A stretch of 64,000 nucleotides of DNA, taken from assembly GCA_016709315.1 (NCBI GenBank), contig JADJMZ010000005.1, positions 434,001 to 498,000 on the forward strand, read 5' to 3'. The position numbers and the translations under genes were made by a program. The stretch is from Ignavibacteria bacterium (GTDB lineage: Bacteria; Bacteroidota; Ignavibacteria; Tepidaquicellales; Tepidaquicellaceae). Positions 36,586-45,146 of the stretch are shown one piece after another; the first letter of the stretch is position 1; each line of letters starts with the position of its first letter. Under the pieces are notes generated by a model. It saw only the letters and a program-made list of their open reading frames with translations, made no database searches and was not told where the DNA came from.

Positions 36586-37578
36586 CTAAGCTATCTTTTT
36601 TATCAGATCCACAACTCTGCAGCTATATCCCCACTCATTGTCATACCAACCAACTACTTTTACAAGATTTCCTTTTGCCATAGTTGACAAAGAATCAAAG
36701 ATACATGAACTGGGATTTCCTACTATGTCCATTGATACAATAGGATCTTCAGTATATTCAAGTATTCCCTTCATTTCTTTCTCAGAAGCTTTTTTCATTG
36801 CTGCATTGATCTCTTCTTTTGTTGTTTCCTTTTCTAATACACATACGAAATCAGTTAATGATCCGTCAGGAGTTGGAACTCTCAGAGCAAATCCGTCAAG
36901 CTTTCCTTTAAGATGAGGGAGAACTTCTCCTACCGCTTTAGCAGCACCCGTGGAAGTAGGTATAATATTTACCGCGCCGGCTCTGGCTCTGCGGAGATCT
37001 TTATGCGGCTGATCAAGAAGTCCCTGATCATTTGTATATGAATGAATAGTTGTCATGAATCCTTTGACAATTTTGTAATTGTCATCAAGAACTTTAACCA
37101 TCGGCGCAAGACAGTTTGTCGTGCAGGATGCGTTTGATATAATTTTCATTTCAGGTTTAAGTACGGAGTCATTGACGCCAAGAACGACAGTAGCGTCTAA
37201 AGCGTCTTTAGCGGGAGCTGTAAGAATAACTTTCTTCGCCCCTCCGTCCAGATGAAGTTTTAATTTTTCCATAGAAGTGAAAACTCCCGTAGATTCAATT
37301 ACTACATCCGTATTCATTGCGCCCCATCCAAGCTTTGTAGGGTCTTTCTCTGCAGTAATCTTTATTTCATCACCGTCTACATTTATTCCGTTTTCTGAAA
37401 GTACTACATTTCCATTATATCTTCCGTGAATGGAATCATACTTAAGCAAATGAGCAAGTGTTTTATTGTCAGTCAGGTCATTGATCGCTACTATATCGAA
37501 TCCTCCAAGTTCTTTCAGTCTTCTGAAAACAAGTCTGCCAATCCTTCCGAATCCGTTTATTCCCACTTTTACAGCCAT
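36586..37578 (-). CDS. gap: Glyceraldehyde-3-phosphate dehydrogenase
   Basis: GAPDH oxidises GAP to 1,3-bisphosphoglycerate with NAD in glycolysis. The 330-aa protein has INGFGRIGR (cofactor loop), AINDLTD favouring NAD, catalytic Cys152 in ISNASCTTNC and His179 in TTIHSYTNDQ. The start ATG at 37578 is preceded by GGAGG 8 nt away, the strongest ribosome site in the window, consistent with high expression. A hairpin terminator follows. Confidence 0.97.
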   Translation of the reverse strand: MAVKVGINGFGRIGRLVFRRLKELGGFDIVAINDLTDNKTLAHLLKYDSIHGRYNGNVVLSENGINVDGDEIKITAEKDPTKLGWGAMNTDVVIESTGVFTSMEKLKLHLDGGAKKVILTAPAKDALDATVVLGVNDSVLKPEMKIISNASCTTNCLAPMVKVLDDNYKIVKGFMTTIHSYTNDQGLLDQPHKDLRRARAGAVNIIPTSTGAAKAVGEVLPHLKGKLDGFALRVPTPDGSLTDFVCVLEKETTKEEINAAMKKASEKEMKGILEYTEDPIVSMDIVGNPSSCIFDSLSTMAKGNLVKVVGWYDNEWGYSCRVVDLIKKIA

Positions 37579-37878
37579 TTTTTTTCCTCCGTTATTCTTT
37601 TATTTTAAAATTATTTTTCAAATTACTCAATAAGTTATAGAAATTCAATTTAGATTCTTTGATATTTTGACTACTATTTTGTTTGTCTTTTTACAGATAA
37701 AATTTGAAATCTAATTTTTGAAATAATCCCTTAAGTTTCTTAAACATTCTTTCTAAAGACTTTAATAATCCAATCAGATTCTTTAATTTATTTTTTTAAG
37801 AACATCATACATATAATTTTATCCGTTAAGTATTTTGAAGAAAAATTTAATTTAAAAATTTCCGGCAATATTCTGTTA
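37579..37878. other. Intergenic region upstream of gap and the membrane pair
   Basis: This AT-rich divergent gap holds the gap ribosome site. On the minus strand TTGAAT-N17-TAATTT is a weak possible gap promoter. The plus-strand frame of the next gene runs open through most of it without an ATG, so the true start of that gene may lie here. Confidence 0.35.
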
Positions 37879-39261
37879 TTGTTCTTAATTTTAATGATTA
37901 TACCCTTTGTAATTCTGTTTTTCTTTAATCAACCTTCTGCAGACGACTGGGGTCTTGCCGAAAATACGAGAATAATGGGCTTTATGAATGCTCAGTTACA
38001 TTATTATAAAAGCTGGACAGGAAAATTTTTTTCGAATGCGGTTTTAAGTTATAACCCTTTATATTTCAGATCTATATTCGGATATAAAATTATGACTCTT
38101 CTGCTGATGATCTTATTTATTTATGTGCTTTTTATACTTATTTCAGAATTAACAAAAAAAGTTCTGTCTTTCAGAGAAAGATTTGTTTTCTCCTTATCTG
38201 TATTCTTTATGTATCTGTATGCAATGCCTTCTCTGTCACAGAGCTTTTACTGGCTGACAGCTTCTGTAGTTTATCAGACAGGAATAATGATGATCATGAT
38301 ATTCCTGATTTTATATACAAAGATAACTAATCAGGCAGGGACATCTTCAGAAAAACTTCTGACCTTTCTGTCCGTTATTCTGCTTATAGCAATAGCAGGA
38401 TGCAGCGAGATGTCAATGGTGACAGGTGTTATTATGATATCTTTACTTTTACTTTGCAAGCTGATAATTGAAAAAAAATTAAATTCAAGATTAATTCTGT
38501 TTGCATTAACGACAGCTTTATCTTCATATGTTTTACTTTCTGCGCCGGGTAACAGCGTCAGAGGATCCCTTTATCCCGAAAGTCATAAATTAATTCCTTC
38601 ATTGATGACAACCTTTTCAACAATGAAAGATCTTTTGTTTTCCTGGGTTTTCATGTCTCCGTTGTTATTTATTACTTTTTTAATTGCGCCTGTTCTATAT
38701 AAGTTTATTACTAACTCCGGCAAAAAGCCGGTTGGCATATTTATAAATCCCTTATTTACGTCATTAACTTTACTTGTTACTCTTTTCATACTTATTTTTA
38801 CACCGGTATGGAGTCTGGGCAGAGCGCCGTTCAACCGGACAGTCAATATTGTTTACTTCGTTTTTCTTATCGGATGGTTTTATAATGTTATGATTCTGGT
38901 CTTTTATTTTTTTCGTAAATATAATTTCAACATCGGCAGAATACCGCAATATTTTTACATATTGGCGACGATAATTGTCGTGTTATTTTTATTCAAAAAG
39001 AATAATGTTAAAAATGCTTACGCTGATTTGTTAAGAGGAGGAGCTGTGAGATACAACAATGAACTTAATGACAGGTATGAGTATCTTTCTAAAAACGTTT
39101 CCGACAGTATTGTAGTACCTAGTCTTGTAAACACTCCAAGAACTATTTTCTTGTTTGATATTTCTACCGATCCCAAATCAGAATTCAACTCAAAGTACGC
39201 ACATTATTTCAATAAAAGATATATTTCTGTAATGTCTTCTGATACTCTTAAAAATGAATAA
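37879..39261 (+). CDS. DUF6056-like polytopic membrane protein, copy 1
   Basis: This 460-aa (from a TTG at 37879) membrane protein has about 10-11 hydrophobic segments, an N-terminal ADDWGLAENT loop and a soluble C-terminal tail. It resembles DUF6056 proteins, which look like GT-C glycosyltransferases with an Asp pair after the first helix, though activity is not shown. The neighbouring gene is a paralogue. The first helix is truncated relative to that paralogue: the frame is open upstream for at least 40 codons with no ATG, so the start is uncertain or an upstream indel hides it. Confidence 0.75.
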   Translation: MFLILMIIPFVILFFFNQPSADDWGLAENTRIMGFMNAQLHYYKSWTGKFFSNAVLSYNPLYFRSIFGYKIMTLLLMILFIYVLFILISELTKKVLSFRERFVFSLSVFFMYLYAMPSLSQSFYWLTASVVYQTGIMMIMIFLILYTKITNQAGTSSEKLLTFLSVILLIAIAGCSEMSMVTGVIMISLLLLCKLIIEKKLNSRLILFALTTALSSYVLLSAPGNSVRGSLYPESHKLIPSLMTTFSTMKDLLFSWVFMSPLLFITFLIAPVLYKFITNSGKKPVGIFINPLFTSLTLLVTLFILIFTPVWSLGRAPFNRTVNIVYFVFLIGWFYNVMILVFYFFRKYNFNIGRIPQYFYILATIIVVLFLFKKNNVKNAYADLLRGGAVRYNNELNDRYEYLSKNVSDSIVVPSLVNTPRTIFLFDISTDPKSEFNSKYAHYFNKRYISVMSSDTLKNE

Positions 39262-39270
39262 CATTTTTTT

Positions 39271-40692
39271 ATGACGATGAATCTCAGAAAAATATTTAAT
39301 GCATCTTCAGACACAGCAGTATTTTTCTTTTTGCTTTTTACGATTCTTCCTTTTCTTATTCTCTCAGCTTATGTTCATCCAAGCTGGGATGATTTTGATT
39401 ATTCGGAAATGGCAGTTAAGCACGGCTTTTTTCATTCGCAGTATTTATGGTACGAAACCTGGTCAGGCAGATATTTCTCTACTGCAGTTTTAAGCAGTAT
39501 TAATCCGCTTGTCTTCAGATCAATTGCAGGTTACAAAATTATAACACTGATATTCATTCTGCTTTTTATTTACTCGGTTTATTATTTGGTTACCAATATA
39601 GCTTTGGATAAGATCAGTAGAAAACAAAAACTTATCTGCACACTTTCATTCTGTTATTTATTTTTTTATGGAATGCCGACTGTAAATCTCGGTCTCTTCT
39701 GGCTTGCATCTGCGGTAATTTATCAGTTTGCTAATATAATGATGATAGTCCTCGCTGCATTATTTATTAAATTCCTGTTAATTGAAAAAGAAAAGATCAG
39801 CTACAGTCTCATCGCATCAATTTGTCTTCTGATTTTTGCTATTGAAGGTTCGAATGAAGTCTCAATGCTCGTAACAACTATTTTCTTTCTGATTTATTTT
39901 ATTGGTGATTTTGTTACTACAAGAAAGATTAACAAATATCTATTGATATTTGCTGCTGTTGCTGTTGTATCATGCTGTCTGGTATATTTTGCTCCCGGAA
40001 ATAATTACCGTCTTACTAAAAGCCCTGAAAGCCACCAGTTAATATTCTCTCTGAAGAATTCTGCGTCAGACCTTTTTAAATTCATTTTATACAGAATATA
40101 TAATCTGCCATTACTGATCTTTACAGTATTGTTCATATCTTTTTATTACAAATTAATTTCAGATAAAAAACCGGATGAAATAAAAATTATCACAAATCCT
40201 GTTTATTCTGTTTCCATGTATCTGTTGTTATTGTTCTCAGGAATATTTGTTTCATACTGGAGTCTTGGGACATACACTCCGTACAGAACGCTTAATGTAA
40301 TTTATTTTATATTTCTCACCGGATGGTTTGCAAACATTATTCTCACTATTAATTATTTATATGCTAAGGGTAAAATTAAGATAAGGTTAATTCCTGAGTA
40401 TGCCTTCGTTATCTTGTGTATTGCAGTTCTCATTTCTTTCTTAAAAGAAACAAACAGTATAAAAACTGCTTACAGGGATTTGTTCAGCGGAAAAGCAGAA
40501 AAGTTTGACGCCCAATTAAATGAACGGTATAAAAATATCTATTCAAACAATTCCGATACTGTAAAGATTGATAGTCTGAAACAAATTCCCGACTCATTCT
40601 TCTATTATGATATTGGCTCTGATCCGGAAGGAAAGTATAATAAGCTGCAGTCTGAATATTTTAATAAAAAATTTATTATTAAACCAAAGTAA
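39271..40692 (+). CDS. DUF6056-like polytopic membrane protein, copy 2
   Basis: This 473-aa protein is a paralogue of the previous gene, with the same order of segments: HPSWDDFDYSEMAVKHG matches ADDWGLAENTRIMG, SWSGRYFSTAVLSSINPL corresponds to SWTGKFFSNAVLSYNPL, and the C-tail DIGSDPEGKYNKL corresponds to DISTDPKSEFNSK. About 10-11 hydrophobic segments are present. It probably arose by tandem duplication and could be a GT-C-type transferase for a surface glycan, which is inference. The ATG start is 9 nt after the stop of copy 1. Confidence 0.8.
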   Translation: MTMNLRKIFNASSDTAVFFFLLFTILPFLILSAYVHPSWDDFDYSEMAVKHGFFHSQYLWYETWSGRYFSTAVLSSINPLVFRSIAGYKIITLIFILLFIYSVYYLVTNIALDKISRKQKLICTLSFCYLFFYGMPTVNLGLFWLASAVIYQFANIMMIVLAALFIKFLLIEKEKISYSLIASICLLIFAIEGSNEVSMLVTTIFFLIYFIGDFVTTRKINKYLLIFAAVAVVSCCLVYFAPGNNYRLTKSPESHQLIFSLKNSASDLFKFILYRIYNLPLLIFTVLFISFYYKLISDKKPDEIKIITNPVYSVSMYLLLLFSGIFVSYWSLGTYTPYRTLNVIYFIFLTGWFANIILTINYLYAKGKIKIRLIPEYAFVILCIAVLISFLKETNSIKTAYRDLFSGKAEKFDAQLNERYKNIYSNNSDTVKIDSLKQIPDSFFYYDIGSDPEGKYNKLQSEYFNKKFIIKPK

Positions 40693-41195
40693 TTTTACAC
40701 AAGTATTTCTTTCTGTTAAGTATTGAGTTAACCGCTTAAAATCATATCATGTATATTATTTTTTCTGATGTATTATTTATTTTATAAATCTTATTGGAAC
40801 CATTTTTATATCCCCTGTTAAAATCACACTATCCTATCTTTTAAGTTAAATTGATTAACCCGGTTTATTTTGATTTAAACTTTCAAAATACAAAATTATT
40901 TAGACCGAAAATACATGACGAAGAAACAAGCTGACATATATTTATCAAAAAACCTGATAAAATATGATTTCAATACCAAATTTATTAATTTTTAAAATTC
41001 CATTCATTCTTCCGCAAAAAATGTAATGATTTTTAAGATTTGTAAGTGATTTTGGAGATATTTGGCTGAAATTCGTAAAAAAGCATATACTTTTCTAATA
41101 AATCAGACAAAACAATTGATTGATTTTCAATGCCTGATTAGGTATTTTTAACAAAAATTTAATAATTAAACTATTTTTCAGGAAAAAACCATTAA
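40693..41195. other. Intergenic region before efp
   Basis: This 503-nt AT-rich gap has no ORF I would call. A promoter candidate for efp lies at 41120-41148. I see no RNA gene or repeat in the rest. Confidence 0.5.
41120..41148 (+). promoter_or_regulatory. efp: Promoter candidate for efp-accB-accC
   Basis: TTGATT (41120-41125), 17 nt, then TATTTT (41143-41148). Initiation would be near 41155, about 40 nt before the efp ATG. The boxes match at about four of six positions each. Confidence 0.4.
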
Positions 41196-41759
41196 ATGGC
41201 ATCAACTTCAGAATTAAAAAACGGCACTATTATAAATTTCAATAACGATTTACATTCAGTAGTATCAGTTGAACACAGGACACCGGGTAATTTAAGGGCT
41301 TTTTATCAGGTTAAATTAAAAAATCTTAAAAACGGCAAAATTATTGAGAACCGATTCCGTTCTAATGAAGATGTTCAGATTGAACGATTGGAATCTGCCA
41401 ATTATCAGTTCCTCTACAAAGATGGAAGCGATTATGTTCTTATGGATAATGATACTTATGACCAGATTACTATGTCAGGTGATATAATTGGCAAAAGCGG
41501 TAATTTTCTTAAAGAAGGTGAAACAGTTCAGATATTATTTCATAATTCCAGACCACTATCTGTGGAAATCCCGCCGCATGTTTACCTGAAAGTTACAGAT
41601 GCTCCTCCGGGACTCAAAGGTGATACTGCTACCGGAGCTACCAAACCTGTTACTGTAGAAACAGGCGCAACTGTTAACGCACCTTTATTTATCAATGAAG
41701 GAGATGTAATAAGAGTTGATTCGCGCACAGGAGAATATATAGAAAGAGCAAAAGCATAA
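41196..41759 (+). CDS. efp: Elongation factor P
   Basis: EF-P relieves ribosome stalling at proline stretches. The 187-aa protein has the KOW-like N-domain and the OB domains ending RVDSRTGEYIERAK. At the tip of the N-domain loop, where many bacteria have a modified Lys (E. coli) or Arg (Pseudomonas), this protein reads TPGNLRAF: Asn32 replaces the usual residue. I recall the same tip in Chlorobium, so it seems a clade trait. It leads the classical efp-accB-accC order. Confidence 0.96.
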   Translation: MASTSELKNGTIINFNNDLHSVVSVEHRTPGNLRAFYQVKLKNLKNGKIIENRFRSNEDVQIERLESANYQFLYKDGSDYVLMDNDTYDQITMSGDIIGKSGNFLKEGETVQILFHNSRPLSVEIPPHVYLKVTDAPPGLKGDTATGATKPVTVETGATVNAPLFINEGDVIRVDSRTGEYIERAKA

Positions 41760-41789
41760 ATTCATTATTTTTAAAATAAAAATATTAAT

Positions 41790-42284
41790 ATGAAAGTTGA
41801 CTTAAATTATATAAAGAAACTTATAAAGATACTTGATACAAGCAATATTTCTGAATTTGAAATCGAAGAAGAAGGAACAAGGATTAAATTAGCTAAGCCG
41901 AGACCAAAAGTAATTGCAAACACAGCGCCTGTAAATTTTCCGGTTTATAATCCTCAGGTTATGAGTGAATCAGGATCGGCAGTATCAGCGGCTGAACCCG
42001 TAAAATCTGTAATTGAATCAGCGGTAACTGAAAAAAGTGAAAAGATTATTGAAGTCAAATCTCCAATGGTTGGAACATTTTATTCTGCGCCTTCTCCGGA
42101 TGCTGAACCTTATATTAGTGTAGGAAGTAATGTTTCATCAGGAACCGTACTTTGCATAATCGAAGCGATGAAGTTAATGAATGAAATCGAAGCGGAAGTA
42201 TCAGGTAAGATTGTAAAAATTCTTGCAGAGAACGCTCAGCCGGTTGAATACAATCAGCCTTTATTCCTGATAGAAAAGAATTAG
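41790..42284 (+). CDS. accB: Biotin carboxyl carrier protein of acetyl-CoA carboxylase
   Basis: AccB carries the biotin that shuttles CO2 between the two half-reactions of acetyl-CoA carboxylase. The 164-aa protein has a flexible linker rich in Ala, Val and Pro (about residues 40-85) and the biotinyl domain with the biotinylated Lys128 in EAMKLM. The order efp-accB-accC is widely conserved. It lies 30 nt after efp and 48 nt before accC. Confidence 0.95.
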   Translation: MKVDLNYIKKLIKILDTSNISEFEIEEEGTRIKLAKPRPKVIANTAPVNFPVYNPQVMSESGSAVSAAEPVKSVIESAVTEKSEKIIEVKSPMVGTFYSAPSPDAEPYISVGSNVSSGTVLCIIEAMKLMNEIEAEVSGKIVKILAENAQPVEYNQPLFLIEKN

Positions 42285-42332
42285 TTTACCTGCTTCAAAA
42301 TCATTAAAATTTCAGTTTATTATTAAAATCAG

Positions 42333-43670
42333 ATGATAAAAAAATTACTTATCGCCAACAGAGGTGAGATTGCATTAAGGATCATAAGGACATGCAAGGA
42401 AATGGGTGTAAAGACTGTAGCAATTTATTCTGATGCTGACAAAGATTCTCTGCATGTTAAATTTGCAGACGAAGCTGTATGTATCGGAGCCCCGGTTTCA
42501 AAGGAAAGCTATCTTAATATTTCAAGAATTGTTTCGGCTGCGGGAATAACAAATGCAGATGCAATACATCCCGGTTACGGATTCTTGGCAGAGAATGCAG
42601 ATTTTGCAGAGATATGTTTGAATTCGAATATTAATTTCATAGGTCCTTTGCCCAATATGATAACATCAATGGGTAATAAATCTTTTGCAAAAGATACTAT
42701 GCGTGCCGCAGGAGTGCCTGTAGTGCCCGGAAGTGACGGTGTTATAAAAGACGTGAATGAGGCGCGTGAACTGTGTGATAAGATCGGACTGCCTGTAATG
42801 ATCAAAGCTTCTGCCGGAGGCGGCGGAAAAGGAATGAGAATTGTCCGGGAAATTGAAGACCTTGAAAATGCATTTGTAACAGCAAAGACAGAAGCTATGA
42901 GTTCTTTTTCAAATGATGACGTATATATTGAAAAATTCGTTGACAAGCCGAGGCATATTGAAATTCAATTATTAGGTGATAAGCATGGAAATATTATTAC
43001 TCTTGGTGAAAGAGACTGCTCCATTCAGAGAAGGCATCAGAAATTAATTGAAGAGTCCCCTTCTCCTTTCATTGATGACAACATAAGAGATGAGATGTCA
43101 AAAGCAGCAGTACTTGGCGCAAAGTCTGTGAATTATCTCGGAGCGGGTACTATAGAATTCCTCGTTGACAAGGATAAGAATTTTTATTTTATGGAAATGA
43201 ATACGCGTATTCAGGTCGAACATCCTGTTACTGAAGAAATTACCGGAATTGATCTTATTAAAGAACAGATAAGAATAGCTAACGGTGAAAGACTTGGCAA
43301 GAAGAAAGTTAAGCTTCATGGACATTCAATTGAATGCAGAATAAACGCCGAAGATCCTGAAAATAATTTCAGACCTTCACCCGGATTGGTTACCGCTTTC
43401 AATCAACCCGGAGGATTCGGTGTAAGAGTTGATACACACTGCTATGCAGGATACAGAATCCCTCCATACTATGATTCGATGATTGGGAAATTAATTACAT
43501 TTGCTCCTACAAGAAACGAAGCAATTAAGAAAATGTCCAGAGCATTGGATGAATTTATAGTCGAAGGCATTAAAACAACTATACCTTTTCACCAGATGAT
43601 TATGCAGAATGATAATTTCCTTAACAATGATTATGACACAGGATTTATTGACAGTCTAAAACAGCAATAA
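42333..43670 (+). CDS. accC: Biotin carboxylase of acetyl-CoA carboxylase
   Basis: AccC uses ATP and bicarbonate to carboxylate biotin on AccB. The 445-aa length is standard. Motifs are LIANRGEIALRII at the N-terminus, the ATP-grasp glycine-rich KASAGGGGKGMR, ERDCSIQRRHQKLIEE, and FYFMEMNTRIQVEHPVTE in the active site. With accB it provides malonyl-CoA for FabD. Confidence 0.97.
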   Translation: MIKKLLIANRGEIALRIIRTCKEMGVKTVAIYSDADKDSLHVKFADEAVCIGAPVSKESYLNISRIVSAAGITNADAIHPGYGFLAENADFAEICLNSNINFIGPLPNMITSMGNKSFAKDTMRAAGVPVVPGSDGVIKDVNEARELCDKIGLPVMIKASAGGGGKGMRIVREIEDLENAFVTAKTEAMSSFSNDDVYIEKFVDKPRHIEIQLLGDKHGNIITLGERDCSIQRRHQKLIEESPSPFIDDNIRDEMSKAAVLGAKSVNYLGAGTIEFLVDKDKNFYFMEMNTRIQVEHPVTEEITGIDLIKEQIRIANGERLGKKKVKLHGHSIECRINAEDPENNFRPSPGLVTAFNQPGGFGVRVDTHCYAGYRIPPYYDSMIGKLITFAPTRNEAIKKMSRALDEFIVEGIKTTIPFHQMIMQNDNFLNNDYDTGFIDSLKQQ

Positions 43671-43695
43671 TTAAATTAAGAATTTAATAGAGAAA

Positions 43696-44262
43696 TTGAT
43701 TAAAAATTATATTAAGATACTGGCTGTACTCTTATTTGCGGTTATGTTTTCCGATCAGGGTATCTGTTCGATCGCTCCAAAAAATAAAATACAGAATCCT
43801 CAGACAAACTCTGCTGATTCTTCCGTAAAGAAAGATAGTGTTATTACGAATGTAAGTCCCTCAACTCTTCCCATTGATACAGCTTCAACGAAACAACAAC
43901 AGGAGATAATTACAACTATTGATACTGTCAGAAAGATTGATTCGGTACTAACTATTCCTGAATCTGAAAAAGCAATGACTAATACAAAGCTGTTTACTTA
44001 TATTCTGCTCACTCTGCTGGGATCAGGTCTTTTCTTCTTTATTTTTGTAATAAATCTTTTCAAGACATTTCACAAAAAAAAATCAACAAGGCAATCTTTG
44101 CTTCTTAGCTGGAGTTTGTTTTTCATAGTTACAATTATCTGGATATTCATAGTCTGGGGATTGATAGCCGGATTCTGGACAGCGGCATCGTTTATGGTTG
44201 TTGTGATTTTTCTATTTATAATAAGTCTGATAATGACTATTATAGCCGTTAAATCAAAGTAA
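43696..44262 (+). CDS. Hypothetical membrane protein with signal peptide
   Basis: The 188-aa protein has a hydrophobic start (about residues 5-22), a polar Ser/Thr-rich region (about 25-95), and three hydrophobic segments in the C-terminal half (about 98-118, 130-152 and 160-183). It has no family I recognise. The TTG at 43696 is the proposed start and lacks a good ribosome site. The gene lies between accC and the SDR and may be in their transcript. Confidence 0.6.
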   Translation: MIKNYIKILAVLLFAVMFSDQGICSIAPKNKIQNPQTNSADSSVKKDSVITNVSPSTLPIDTASTKQQQEIITTIDTVRKIDSVLTIPESEKAMTNTKLFTYILLTLLGSGLFFFIFVINLFKTFHKKKSTRQSLLLSWSLFFIVTIIWIFIVWGLIAGFWTAASFMVVVIFLFIISLIMTIIAVKSK

Positions 44263-44315
44263 ATTAAGCTGTTGACGTAACTATTTATTTTAAACTTCAA
44301 AATCTTTATTACAAA

Positions 44316-45110
44316 ATGAAAAAACATTATGCGTTAATTTTAGGAGCGTCAAGCGGATTTGGAAAATCTATTTCACTTGAACTGGCTAAAGACGGAGTAA
44401 ACATTATTGGAGTTCATCTTGACAGGGCTACTACAATGCCTGATGTAAATCAGCTTATAGAAGATATAAGATCAAAAGGCGTTGAGGCGCATTTTTTTAA
44501 TGTTAATGCAGCTGATGCTTCGAGAAGGGAAAATATTATTTCAGAAATTCAAAAAATATTTTCATCTGATAAAGAATCAACGATAAAGGTTTTGGTTCAT
44601 TCGCTTGCATTCGGAACTCTGAGAAATTTCATTTCAGGAAATCCCGAAGAATGCATTAATCAGAAACAAATTGAAATGACTCTTGATGTAATGGCTAACA
44701 GTCTTGTTTACTGGACTCAGGCAATTATATTTAATAAATTAATGGTATCAGGCGGGAAGATTTACGCAATGACATCATCAGGCGGTTCCAAACAAATAGA
44801 GTTTTACGGAGCGGTATCAGCAGCAAAGGCATGTCTGGAATCTTATGTCAGACAGCTTGCAATGGAACTCGGAAAGATCGGCATTTCCGTTAATGCAATA
44901 AGAGCCGGTGTAACTGAAACACCTGCATTGCTGAAGATACCAAACAGTCAGAAGATCATTGATAATGCAAAGCAGAGGAATCCTATGGGACGATTGACAT
45001 TACCTGAAGAGATAGCGGAATATATTGCGGATAATTATAAAAGAAATTCGCACTGGATGACAGGAAACATTATAAATCTTGACGGCGGAGAAAGCGTTGT
45101 GGAATTGTAA
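44316..45110 (+). CDS. SDR family enoyl-reductase-like protein (FabL/FabI type)
   Basis: This 264-aa SDR has the LGASSGFGKS cofactor loop. The active-site Tyr and Lys are spaced Tyr-x6-Lys (FYGAVSAAKA), the spacing of enoyl-ACP reductases FabI/FabL rather than the classical x3. The following AGVTETPAL stretch and HSLAFG also recall FabI and FabL. Proximity to accB/accC fits fatty-acid synthesis, and no other enoyl reductase is in the window. The assignment as the enoyl-ACP reductase is probable but not certain. Confidence 0.75.
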   Translation: MKKHYALILGASSGFGKSISLELAKDGVNIIGVHLDRATTMPDVNQLIEDIRSKGVEAHFFNVNAADASRRENIISEIQKIFSSDKESTIKVLVHSLAFGTLRNFISGNPEECINQKQIEMTLDVMANSLVYWTQAIIFNKLMVSGGKIYAMTSSGGSKQIEFYGAVSAAKACLESYVRQLAMELGKIGISVNAIRAGVTETPALLKIPNSQKIIDNAKQRNPMGRLTLPEEIAEYIADNYKRNSHWMTGNIINLDGGESVVEL

Positions 45111-45146
45111 AAGTTTATTTTGAATTTATTCAACTGAAATTTTTAA

